A DNA stretch of 64,000 nt from Pseudoalteromonas byunsanensis. Its GTDB lineage: Bacteria; Pseudomonadota; Gammaproteobacteria; Enterobacterales; Alteromonadaceae. The stretch spans positions 62,001 through 126,000 of the forward strand of contig NZ_MNAN01000037.1 of the NCBI RefSeq assembly GCF_001854475.1, written 5' to 3'. A program made the position numbers and the translations under genes. The notes beneath the pieces were generated by a model. That model was not told where the DNA came from. It made no database searches and was given only the letters and a program-made list of their open reading frames with translations. Of this stretch, positions 34,775 through 42,366 are shown one piece after another; position 1 is the first letter of the stretch, and the number at the start of each line of letters is the position of its first letter.

Positions 34775-34895
34775 AACAACACCATTTCAGTAACCACATA
34801 CACACTGAGACGGTGTTGGCTTAAACCCATTCAAGCGCAGCTATTTATTTACCTTACCCGGTAGGCTTAGGTTTCCTGATGCAATATCCATGACG
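34775..34895. repeat. Right boundary repeat of the RADAR module
   Basis: This segment (hairpin plus the last codons of the minus-strand gene) is a diverged direct repeat of 28472-28600. Shared blocks include TTTCAGTAACCACAT, ACTGAGACGGTGTTG and TTATTTACCTTACC. The copy here is the intact gene end; the left copy is decayed. The pair brackets the RADAR operon. Confidence 0.75.
34778..34817. terminator. Hairpin terminating rdrB and the convergent secreted-protein gene
   Basis: AACACCATTTCAGT pairs with ACTGAGACGGTGTT apart from one mismatch and one wobble. It lies between convergent genes about 50 bases after rdrB and 24 bases from the stop of the minus-strand gene. Confidence 0.7.
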
Positions 34896-35584
34896 TTTAC
34901 CACGCATAGCAATGGCGCATGAACGCTTTGGTTGACTCTTAAACCCGCGGTTACACCATCAAACATCGTATTTTCAACTATCCCGATGTTTTCAAATGGA
35001 ATTTGTACTTCAACTACATCACCATTGAAGATGGGATCCCACCCTGGGCTATCTAACAAAATAGGTAACCCTGGCCAAGTTTTTGGTAATCGTGGCTTGC
35101 TCCCTTTTGGTATATCAACAACCCCCAAGGCATCTTTTCCACATTGCTCATTAGGCGTTAAAACTACCCAGTGACTGTGCCAAATGTTGCCATCATTACT
35201 GGTATTGCCATCACCATTTTCATCAAACAGTGGCGTATCGTCAAAATCTGGGTGTGCTGTTACAGCCAGTGCCAAAATGCCAGCATTGCGCTCAAAACCA
35301 ACTTCATAGCTGTCAATCGCAGTAGGCCAAACGTAAGAAAATACCTCACTCCCTGCAAGCTTTCCACTTGCTGTGGGCTTATGTTTACCCGCTTGACCTG
35401 AAACCGCCATATGAAACGTTGCCACATTCCCTTTAGAAGTGATTTTTGCGTGAATAATATCAAAAGGCGCTAATGTGGCTTCATTGGTTGAAGTCTTTAT
35501 CCCACCTTGATGATGTTGATGACTCAATGTGGGTAACGACAGGCTCACAGCTAACAATGAAATAAATAAATTGAATTTACGCAT
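34841..35584 (-). CDS. Secreted protein, function unknown
   Basis: 247 residues with a signal peptide (MRKFNLFISLLAVSLSLPTLSH in pieces, cleavage near LSH). A histidine cluster (SHQHHQGG) at the mature start could bind metal. The rest has 'DENGDGNTSNDGNIWHSHWVVL', with an Asp/Asn-rich calcium-loop-like stretch, and ends in 'LSLPGKVNK'. It overlaps the upstream redox gene by eight bases, so the two form an operon. Its 3' end is the site beside which the RADAR module lies. No family is named with confidence. Confidence 0.75.
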   Translation of the reverse strand: MRKFNLFISLLAVSLSLPTLSHQHHQGGIKTSTNEATLAPFDIIHAKITSKGNVATFHMAVSGQAGKHKPTASGKLAGSEVFSYVWPTAIDSYEVGFERNAGILALAVTAHPDFDDTPLFDENGDGNTSNDGNIWHSHWVVLTPNEQCGKDALGVVDIPKGSKPRLPKTWPGLPILLDSPGWDPIFNGDVVEVQIPFENIGIVENTMFDGVTAGLRVNQSVHAPLLCVVNVMDIASGNLSLPGKVNK

Positions 35585-35825
35585 GACAACGCCCTTTTAC
35601 CTCTTCAAGCGAAGCCCCAAAGTTAATGTGAAAAACAGCGCCATCCAACAATAGAGCAGGCACAGATTTCACTCCCGCTTGTTCTGCAAGCGCTATAGCA
35701 GGCTGATTTTCCATTAAATGAACTACCTCAACCTCATAACGGTTTTTGTCCAACGCCCATAAAACTTGCTGCTCGGCTTCCACACATATCGCACAGCCCG
35801 CATGATAAAAAATAGCCTTGTTCAT
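35577..35825 (-). CDS. Glutaredoxin/thioredoxin-like small protein
   Basis: 82 residues. 'FYHAGCAICVEAEQQVL' places a CxxC (CAIC) at about residues 11-14 after the first strand; 'GVKSVPALLLDGAVFHINFG' supplies the cis-Pro loop. It is a minimal thioredoxin-fold redox protein without a signal peptide, probably cytoplasmic. It is first of a two-gene unit with the secreted His-rich protein and divergent from a cysteine-rich MarR regulator, so a redox or metal stress role is likely. Confidence 0.85.
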   Translation of the reverse strand: MNKAIFYHAGCAICVEAEQQVLWALDKNRYEVEVVHLMENQPAIALAEQAGVKSVPALLLDGAVFHINFGASLEEVKGRCHA

Positions 35826-35852
35826 GATGATTCCTTTTTCGTTAAATTATTT

Positions 35853-35867
35853 GTATCGACTCGATAC
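35853..35867. promoter_or_regulatory. Operator-like palindrome 1 (MarR site)
   Basis: GTATCGACTCGATAC is a perfect 7-bp dyad around one central base. It lies 28 bases upstream of the redox gene start and shares its right half with a second palindrome near the marR start, so both are likely sites of the MarR protein. Confidence 0.65.
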
Positions 35868-35904
35868 CATTTAAACTGTAAAGATCAAAATCAGGGTTGT
35901 CAAT

Positions 35905-35925
35905 ATAGTATTTAGTCGATACTAT
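35905..35925. promoter_or_regulatory. Operator-like palindrome 2 (MarR autoregulation)
   Basis: ATAGTATTTAGTCGATACTAT has 7-bp outer arms and a half-conserved centre; the right half GTCGATAC resembles palindrome 1. It ends six bases before the regulator's ATG, over the likely -10 region behind a TTGTCA at about 35898, so binding would block the regulator's own promoter. Confidence 0.65.
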
Positions 35926-35931
35926 TTAACT

Positions 35932-36495
35932 ATGAAACAAAATTACATCTATAACAGCGTTGAACGTTTGGGCGATCTCCTCAAAGTGGGAGCCCGACAA
36001 GCAGGTGCAGAGCATGGGCTCCAACCCGTACATGTAGAAGTATTGCATTATCTATCAATCTGTAATCGCTACTCAGACACGCCAATGGCGGTAACAGACT
36101 ATTTGGGGTTAACCAAGGGCACGGTTTCTCAGACACTTAAGGTATTGGAAAAAAAAGACTTACTGGTCAAAACGATAGATAAGAATGACAAGCGTATCAC
36201 TCATTTGAAGTTATCTGATAGTGGTCAGAAGCTGGTCGCTGATTTGCTCCCTACCAGCTTATTTATGCACGCCTGTGCACAACTATCACCCGAGCAGCAA
36301 TCAGATATTGATTCGTCACTTAAGTTACTACTTAGGGCGTTATTAACAGCAAATAACTTAAAGACCTTCGGGGTATGTAAAACATGTCGGTACAACCAAC
36401 AAACAGACGATGGCAATTACTTTTGCGGTCTTGTTAAGCAGCCGCTAACCTCGGACGACACACAGCTGATCTGTCGAGAACATGAAGATATTTAG
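35932..36495 (+). CDS. MarR-family regulator with cysteine-rich C-terminus
   Basis: 187 residues. Winged helix with recognition part 'MAVTDYLGLTKGTVSQTLKV' and wing 'DKNDKRITHLKLSDSG'. Past about residue 148 there is an added tail with CxxC ('GVCKTCRYNQ') and two further cysteines ('YFCGLV', 'LICREHE'), which suggests a zinc or thiol redox sensor. It is divergent from the CxxC redox gene, with palindromes between them. The likely job is repression of that unit and itself. Confidence 0.9.
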   Translation: MKQNYIYNSVERLGDLLKVGARQAGAEHGLQPVHVEVLHYLSICNRYSDTPMAVTDYLGLTKGTVSQTLKVLEKKDLLVKTIDKNDKRITHLKLSDSGQKLVADLLPTSLFMHACAQLSPEQQSDIDSSLKLLLRALLTANNLKTFGVCKTCRYNQQTDDGNYFCGLVKQPLTSDDTQLICREHEDI

Positions 36496-36738
36496 CGGTG
36501 TCCCCCAGGTGAAATCTCCCAATGTTTAATCGCGACACCGATGCTCATTTTAAGGAAAAAATGTAACACATTGATTTTAAAACTTTGATTTTACCTTCCA
36601 TGTGCATTTTCGGTTAGTTTACAGGTGGTGTTTTATGGGGCGTTGTTACGTGAAGGGGTTCTCAAGTCTTTAACTATCAAGCTCGCATGCTGCTATTTAG
36701 CTGAATAACAACGGGGCTCACCCCAATCAAGTAAATAA

Positions 36739-36768
36739 AAAAGGCCAGACAATATTATCTGGCCTTTT
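36739..36768. terminator. Bidirectional terminator after hutU
   Basis: Perfect 11-bp stem AAAAGGCCAGA / TCTGGCCTTTT, giving T-runs on both strands. It lies just after the hutU stop and also ends rightward transcription from the MarR side. The remainder of 36496-36785 shows no gene. Confidence 0.88.
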
Positions 36769-36785
36769 GTGTTATTTTACCGCAC

Positions 36786-38789
36786 TTACAGTGATAAGCT
36801 GTTTAATATCTCATCATCAACACGATTTGCTAACGTCACTTTTAGCTTAGGTGTACGCGCCATTTCACGTTTAATAGCAAAATCAGCTTCTTCGTTGCGC
36901 GCCCAACTACGACGAGCAATTCCGTTATTTACATCAAACAACAGCATGGATTTAAGGCGGCCTTCGGCCTCGGGAGTACCATCAAGCAGCATACCAAAGC
37001 CACCGTTGATCACCTCACCCCAGCCCACTCCACCACCATTGTGGATTGATACCCATGTTGCACCACGGAAACTGTCACCAATCACATTATGAATCGCCAT
37101 ATCCGCAGTAAAACGACTACCGTCATAAATGTTTGACGTTTCACGGAACGGTGAATCAGTACCGCTCACATCGTGGTGATCACGACCAAGCACAACCGGG
37201 CCAATTTCACCGCGGGCAATGGCATCGTTAAATGCTTTAGCGATTTCTGCACGGCCTTGGGCGTCAGCGTATAGAATACGTGCTTGCGAGCCGACCACCA
37301 GCTTGTTTTGCTTAGCGTCTTTTATCCAAGTGATGTTGTCTTGCATCTGCTGCTGAATTTCTTCTGGAGACTCAGCCATGATCTTGTTCAGTACTTCAGC
37401 AGCAATCGCATCGGTTTTGTCCAAGTCTTCAGGTTTGCCTGACGTACATACCCAGCGGAACGGGCCAAAACCGTAGTCAAAACACATAGGACCAAGAATA
37501 TCTTGAACATATGATGGATATTTAAAGTCGATGCCATTGTCAGCCATCACATCACCGCCAGCACGCGATGCTTCAAGCAAGAACGCATTACCATAGTCAA
37601 AGAAATAAGTGCCTTTAGCCGTGTGCTTATTCACCGCATCCGCATGGCGCTTGAGTGTAGCTTGTACTTTTTCTTTGAACACTTCAGGCTCTTCGCGGAT
37701 CAAACGGTTTGATTCTTCATAGCTGATATCAACAGGGTAATAGCCGCCCGACCATGGGTTGTGTAGCGATGTTTGATCCGAACCAAGGTGAATAAAAATA
37801 TCTTGCTCGTAAAAGCTTTCCCACACATCAACCACGTTACCAATGTAGGCGATTGAAACCACCTCTTCGTTGTGTTGTGCTTCTTTTACACGGGCGATTA
37901 GCGCGTCCATGTTGTCGATAAGCTCATCAACCCAACCTTGTTGGTGACGTTTAGTCGCGGCTTTTGGATTTACTTCCGCACACACAGTAATACAGTTGGC
38001 AATGTTACCCGCTTTAGGTTGAGCACCACTCATGCCGCCTAACCCAGCGGTTAGGAATATCTTACCCTGTGGACTTTCGCCTTTGTTCAGTACTTTACGG
38101 AACGCATTCATCACGGTGATCGTCGTACCATGTACGATGCCCTGTGGACCAATGTACATGAAAGAGCCCGCTGTCATTTGCCCGTATTGCGTCACACCTA
38201 ACGCATTGAATCTTTCCCAATCATCTGGCTTTGAGTAATTAGGGATCATCATACCGTTGGTTACAACCACGCGTGGCGCGTCTTTTGATGATGGGAATAA
38301 ACCCATTGGATGGCCTGAATACATGTGCAGCGTTTGGTCTTCTTCCATTTCGCTCAAATACTTCATCGCCAACAAATATTGCGCCCAGTTTTGAAAAACA
38401 GCACCATTACCGCCGTAGGTGATCAGCTCTTCTGGGTGTTGCGCTACAGCTGGGTCTAAGTTGTTATCAATCATCAACATAATGGCAGCAGCTTGCTGAC
38501 ATCTTGCTGGATAATCTGAAATTGAACGGGCTTTGAGGTCATAGTTTGGCTTAAAGCGATACATGTAAATACGACCAAAGTCTTTTAGCTCTTGTGCAAA
38601 TTCCTGTGCCAGCTCTTGATGCCACTCTTTAGGGAAATAACGCAAGGCATTGCGAATCGCTAGTTGCTTTTCATCTGCCGATAAAATGTCTTTACGCTTT
38701 GGTGCGCGGTTAGCATCCGCAGGATACGGCTTCGCAGCAGGTAACTCACTTGGGATCCCTTGCTTTATTTGCTCTTGAAAATTCATCAT
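36786..38789 (-). CDS. hutU: Urocanate hydratase, long type
   Basis: 667 residues, longer than the roughly 560 of the enterobacterial enzyme and closer to the long form seen in animals and some marine bacteria. Typical parts: 'ITYGGNGAVFQNWAQYLLAM', 'MYSGHPMGLFPS', NAD-site region 'FLTAGLGGMSGAQPKAG', and 'HNGGGVGWGEVINGGFGM' near the C-terminus. It adds water to urocanate to form imidazolonepropionate, the second step of histidine breakdown. It follows hutH by nine bases. Two adjacent ATGs (38789 and 38786) share one GAGGGAG site, so the start may be one codon later. Confidence 0.96.
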   Translation of the reverse strand: MMNFQEQIKQGIPSELPAAKPYPADANRAPKRKDILSADEKQLAIRNALRYFPKEWHQELAQEFAQELKDFGRIYMYRFKPNYDLKARSISDYPARCQQAAAIMLMIDNNLDPAVAQHPEELITYGGNGAVFQNWAQYLLAMKYLSEMEEDQTLHMYSGHPMGLFPSSKDAPRVVVTNGMMIPNYSKPDDWERFNALGVTQYGQMTAGSFMYIGPQGIVHGTTITVMNAFRKVLNKGESPQGKIFLTAGLGGMSGAQPKAGNIANCITVCAEVNPKAATKRHQQGWVDELIDNMDALIARVKEAQHNEEVVSIAYIGNVVDVWESFYEQDIFIHLGSDQTSLHNPWSGGYYPVDISYEESNRLIREEPEVFKEKVQATLKRHADAVNKHTAKGTYFFDYGNAFLLEASRAGGDVMADNGIDFKYPSYVQDILGPMCFDYGFGPFRWVCTSGKPEDLDKTDAIAAEVLNKIMAESPEEIQQQMQDNITWIKDAKQNKLVVGSQARILYADAQGRAEIAKAFNDAIARGEIGPVVLGRDHHDVSGTDSPFRETSNIYDGSRFTADMAIHNVIGDSFRGATWVSIHNGGGVGWGEVINGGFGMLLDGTPEAEGRLKSMLLFDVNNGIARRSWARNEEADFAIKREMARTPKLKVTLANRVDDEILNSLSL

Positions 38790-38798
38790 GACTCCCTC

Positions 38799-40292
38799 TT
38801 AGTTAACTTTAAATGCTTGTGATTTAACTAATGCTATCATGGCATCAATATCAGGCTTCAACAGTCTGTCTTCTTCTAGCTTGGCTACTTTTTGACGAAT
38901 TAATGCGAAGTTTTCTTCGATTATGTCTGAACATTGATTAGGTCGTCTAAACTCAATTGCCTGCGCTGCATACATCAACTCAATTGCCATGATCTTTTCT
39001 AGATTGCCAAGAATTTGATTAAGCTTTCTACCTGAAATACTACCCATAGATACATGGTCTTCTTGGCCCATCGAGGTAGGTACACTGTCCGCTGATGGCG
39101 GGAAGCATAATGATTTATTTTCAGTCACGAGCGCTGCTGTCGTGTATTGTGGGATCATCATGCCTGAGTTTAAGCCGCCGGATGAGGTCAGTAACCTTGG
39201 TAAGCCATGTAAACCTTCTAGCAGCAAGTAACAACGTCTATCGGCGATGTTGCCTAATTCTGCCGCCGCAATAGATGTGTAATCCAGTACCATAGCCAAA
39301 GGCTGACCATGGAATCCACCACCAGAAATTGCTTCTTCACTGCTAATCACAATTGGGTTATCGGTGACTGAGTTCATTTCAATTTCAGCCAATTCTTTGA
39401 GGTGGTTGTACGCGTTACGCGACGCTCCGTGTACTTGCGGAATACAACGCAATGAATATGGGTCTTGGACACGATCACAGTCCGTGTGTGCGGCCATATT
39501 TTGCGAACCTTTGAAGAAGCGCCTCATACGCGCAGCCACTTCTATGTTTCCAGCAAACGCTCTGATCTGATGAAGCTCTTCTCTAAATGGCGACTGACTG
39601 CCTTGCATCCCTTCGATACTCATGGCGCCTGCCAAATCAGCCAAGTCTAATAAATAACGCATTTTTGTCAGCGCGGTAATAGCATGAGACAAAATAAACT
39701 GCGTACCATTGATCAGCGCCAGCCCTTCTTTTGCATGTAATTCTAGCGGTTCTAAACCGTGCTCTTTCAATGCATGTGCTGCGGGGATTGTGCTATCACC
39801 ATGCCAAAATTCACCTTCACCAATCAAAGGTAAAAATAAGTGCGAAAGTGGCGCAAGATCGCCAGAAGCCCCTACAGAACCTTGTTCTGGTACAACAGGG
39901 ATAAGATCAAGTTCGATAAACGCCAACATACGCTCAACCACTTCTAAACGAATGCCCGAATAACCTTGACTCAAGGCGTGTACCTTAGTGATCAGCATCA
40001 ATTTAGAAATCGGCTTCGCGATTGGCTCACCCACACCAACAGCATGCGTGATCAGCAGGTTCTTTTGTAGCAAATGCGTTTCTGCTGGTGAAATTTGCGT
40101 ATCACACAAAGGGCCAAAACCTGTGTTGATCCCGTATATGGCTTTGTCTGAGTTCGCCATAATATCGACATTCTGACGGCTAGTATTTATTTTATCTAGC
40201 GCTTGCTGGCAAAGTTCAGCTTTAATACTGCCATTTGCAATACCATTTACGATATCAAGATTTAGCTGGTCAACACCATATCTAAACGTCAT
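38799..40292 (-). CDS. hutH: Histidine ammonia-lyase
   Basis: 497 residues, AGGAG before the ATG. The Ala142-Ser143-Gly144 triad in 'GSVGASGDLAPLSH' forms the MIO cofactor. Other family parts are 'YGINTGFGPL', 'GSQNMAAHTDCDRVQDPYSL' and 'QEDHVSMGS'. It removes ammonia from histidine to give urocanate and is the first gene of hutHU. No hutI or hutG is in the window, so the pathway's later steps lie elsewhere. A LysR gene diverges from it. Confidence 0.97.
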   Translation of the reverse strand: MTFRYGVDQLNLDIVNGIANGSIKAELCQQALDKINTSRQNVDIMANSDKAIYGINTGFGPLCDTQISPAETHLLQKNLLITHAVGVGEPIAKPISKLMLITKVHALSQGYSGIRLEVVERMLAFIELDLIPVVPEQGSVGASGDLAPLSHLFLPLIGEGEFWHGDSTIPAAHALKEHGLEPLELHAKEGLALINGTQFILSHAITALTKMRYLLDLADLAGAMSIEGMQGSQSPFREELHQIRAFAGNIEVAARMRRFFKGSQNMAAHTDCDRVQDPYSLRCIPQVHGASRNAYNHLKELAEIEMNSVTDNPIVISSEEAISGGGFHGQPLAMVLDYTSIAAAELGNIADRRCYLLLEGLHGLPRLLTSSGGLNSGMMIPQYTTAALVTENKSLCFPPSADSVPTSMGQEDHVSMGSISGRKLNQILGNLEKIMAIELMYAAQAIEFRRPNQCSDIIEENFALIRQKVAKLEEDRLLKPDIDAMIALVKSQAFKVN

Positions 40293-40383
40293 CTTTTTCT
40301 CCTAAGCGTTTGTCTTTTCAGAGCAACTGAGTGCTTCAATAGCTTAATGCTAACTTGCCGATGATGTTTTATAAATGCATAAT

Positions 40384-40403
40384 AATCGTAATTCATTCCG
40401 ATT
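40384..40403. promoter_or_regulatory. LysR-type operator candidate in the hut intergenic region
   Basis: Interrupted palindrome AATCGTAATTCATTCCGATT: arms AATCG/CGATT and inner AAT/ATT. It lies 92 bases from the hutH start and 39 bases from the LysR start, a normal place for a LysR regulator binding site. Confidence 0.55.
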
Positions 40404-40441
40404 TTATCAAACAAAGATAGAAGCAACTAAGGCGGGGCGAA

Positions 40442-41344
40442 ATGCAAGTTCATGACGTTGATTTACGATTATTACGGATCTTTGTGGCCATTGTTGAATG
40501 TGGCGGCTTATCCGCTGCTGAGTCACGCCTCAATATTGGCCGCTCTACCATCAGCTCTCATCTGTCCGACCTTGAAGTGAGGCTTGGTATTAAACTGTGT
40601 AAACGCGGTAGAAGTGGTTTTGAATTGACCGAGCCTGGGCGCATTACCTATCAAGCGTCTTTAGAGCTACTGCAACAATGCGAAGCATTTGCGACGACCG
40701 TCGCAAGTTCCAAGGACCAACTCTCAGGTCGGGTAACAATTGCCGTCATTGATACTATGGTCAGCGATCCACGCTGTGGTGTGGCCAGTGCGATTGCAGC
40801 CTTAAAGGCAAAGAGCAGCAATATTCAGTTTGATATCAATGTATGTGAAGCGCGCGAAGTGGAAACATCGGTGGTCAATGGTCGGTCTTTGGTTGGACTG
40901 GGCGTAAGTAGGCACCATTTACGTGGGCTGGATTATTTCCCGCTACATAACGAAACCAACTACTTGTACTGTGGTGTCGCCCATCCACTGTTTGATTGTG
41001 ACCCTGCACAAATCGACAAGTTACTGCAAGATGCAGAAGTGATCACCAGCAACTATATGCGCGACAAAGAAACCCGTAACGATGGACTGAACTATCAAAA
41101 CAGCGCCATCGCTTATCACGATGAGGGGATTGCTCACTTAATTTTATCCGGCGCGTTTATTGGCTATTTACCCGAACACTATGCCAGCTTTTGGGTAGAT
41201 AAAGGGTTGTTTAAGCCTATTCTGCCAGAAAAATACTGTTATCAAATCCCCGTAGTGCTGATCTCTTCCAAAAGCAACGCGGCATCGCCACTGGCTAATG
41301 CGCTCATAGAAGAAATCAAACGCTGCCATGGTAGGAGCTATTAA
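40442..41344 (+). CDS. LysR-family regulator next to hutHU
   Basis: 300 residues. N-terminal winged HTH 'LRLLRIFVAIVECGGLSAAE' followed by 'RLNIGRSTISSHLSDLEVRL'; residues about 90-295 form the periplasmic-binding-like inducer domain. It is divergent from hutH, so it probably controls histidine use, perhaps sensing histidine or urocanate. This differs from the GntR-type HutC repressor of many gammaproteobacteria. It ends directly against the convergent metallopeptidase gene. Confidence 0.9.
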   Translation: MQVHDVDLRLLRIFVAIVECGGLSAAESRLNIGRSTISSHLSDLEVRLGIKLCKRGRSGFELTEPGRITYQASLELLQQCEAFATTVASSKDQLSGRVTIAVIDTMVSDPRCGVASAIAALKAKSSNIQFDINVCEAREVETSVVNGRSLVGLGVSRHHLRGLDYFPLHNETNYLYCGVAHPLFDCDPAQIDKLLQDAEVITSNYMRDKETRNDGLNYQNSAIAYHDEGIAHLILSGAFIGYLPEHYASFWVDKGLFKPILPEKYCYQIPVVLISSKSNAASPLANALIEEIKRCHGRSY

Positions 41345-42106
41345 TCACATAAATACGGTTATGAGTTTTGTCCAGTGCTTTTCAAGCTGAGCAAAGCTCT
41401 TACCCGTCACCACACTAATATCCTCACCTCGGTATATTTTCAAATAGGCGTCCAAGCCATAATTTTCAATTAAATACTGAGTAAATGCACCTTCTTGCAA
41501 ATACGCCAACTGGCGAGCTACGCCGCTTTCCGCAGCGTTTCTAGTGCGCTCAGCATCGGTAAGTGGAATTAACCCTCCATGCTCTTGAGATTTTTGCGCA
41601 ACCATACGGTAAAGATCCGTACCAAAGTCTGGGTATTCGGGTGATTCGCCAAATCTGTGCTGTAGAAGTACCGCTAAGCCATCATCGTAGAAGCGATCTT
41701 CTCGGTTATGCTTTAGTTTTTTACGATAAGCGCTAACGGCATAAACATGGGTGAGTTCATGAACAATCGCCATACCGCTCTTTTCTTCTACATTTTGTGA
41801 GAATGCTTTAAGTACACGACTTTGTGGAATATGAACCGTATTCCAATCTTGATAAGGGATACGATGCTTCTTTGAGATATAGACAGTCAACTTCTCTTTG
41901 ATCGGTGTACCTTGATATTCTTTAGATTGTTTTAAGTAGGCCAATACCACCTGACGATTATCGCTAACGCGCTGAGCCAATTGCTCTACAACATTTTTAG
42001 GAACATCATCATCGTATTCAATATTGAAATCATCAGTTTGATGCGTTGCCGCTAAGCCAGCGAAAGAATATAACCCTGCGATCAGTAAAAGGGATTTTTT
42101 AAACAT
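41345..42106 (-). CDS. Secreted HExxH metallopeptidase-like protein
   Basis: 253 residues with a signal peptide (cleavage near LAA-TH). Zinc motif 'AIVHELTHVYA' gives His116, Glu117, His120; 'YDDGLAVLLQHRFGE' is in the place of the third ligand region, as in gluzincin-type peptidases of the M48/M61-like group. It probably acts in the periplasm. Its stop touches the LysR stop of the opposite strand. The promoter region contains short tandem repeats. Confidence 0.78.
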   Translation of the reverse strand: MFKKSLLLIAGLYSFAGLAATHQTDDFNIEYDDDVPKNVVEQLAQRVSDNRQVVLAYLKQSKEYQGTPIKEKLTVYISKKHRIPYQDWNTVHIPQSRVLKAFSQNVEEKSGMAIVHELTHVYAVSAYRKKLKHNREDRFYDDGLAVLLQHRFGESPEYPDFGTDLYRMVAQKSQEHGGLIPLTDAERTRNAAESGVARQLAYLQEGAFTQYLIENYGLDAYLKIYRGEDISVVTGKSFAQLEKHWTKLITVFM

Positions 42107-42123
42107 ACCTGTTATCCTTGTTC

Positions 42124-42155
42124 TTTTTTGTATTTTTGTATTTTTGTATTTTTTG
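42124..42155. repeat. Tandem TATTTTTG repeats upstream of the metallopeptidase gene
   Basis: About three and a half units of an 8-bp repeat, TATTTTTG, lie 18-49 bases upstream of the minus-strand start. Change in copy number could alter promoter spacing or translation initiation. This is inference. Confidence 0.6.
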
Positions 42156-42366
42156 GCGTGAAAGTGCTGAGCAAAACGATAAAGCCAACATGCTCTAGGT
42201 TCCTATTAAAGAGACGTTATACCAATACATTCGATAAATCTTCCAACTAACCCGTCATTTCTGTGCTCATAACTATTATCCTATTCTTGTACACTTGACG
42301 ACTCGTAAAAGACATAATCTTAACTAAACTGAATAAAGTGGTAGCTTGACGTGAGCATTACAGTTA

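Noticed and set aside
34762..34824. A 20-codon frame from GTG 34762 with AAGGAAG upstream, running through the boundary hairpin.
   Set aside because: The frame is mostly the hairpin sequence itself; its similarity to the left copy is explained by the DNA repeat, so coding is not supported.
24740..36690. Shared string ACTATCAAGCTCGC near 24743 and 36675.
   Set aside because: Only about 14-17 bases match and the flanks are unrelated; not enough to call a repeat family.
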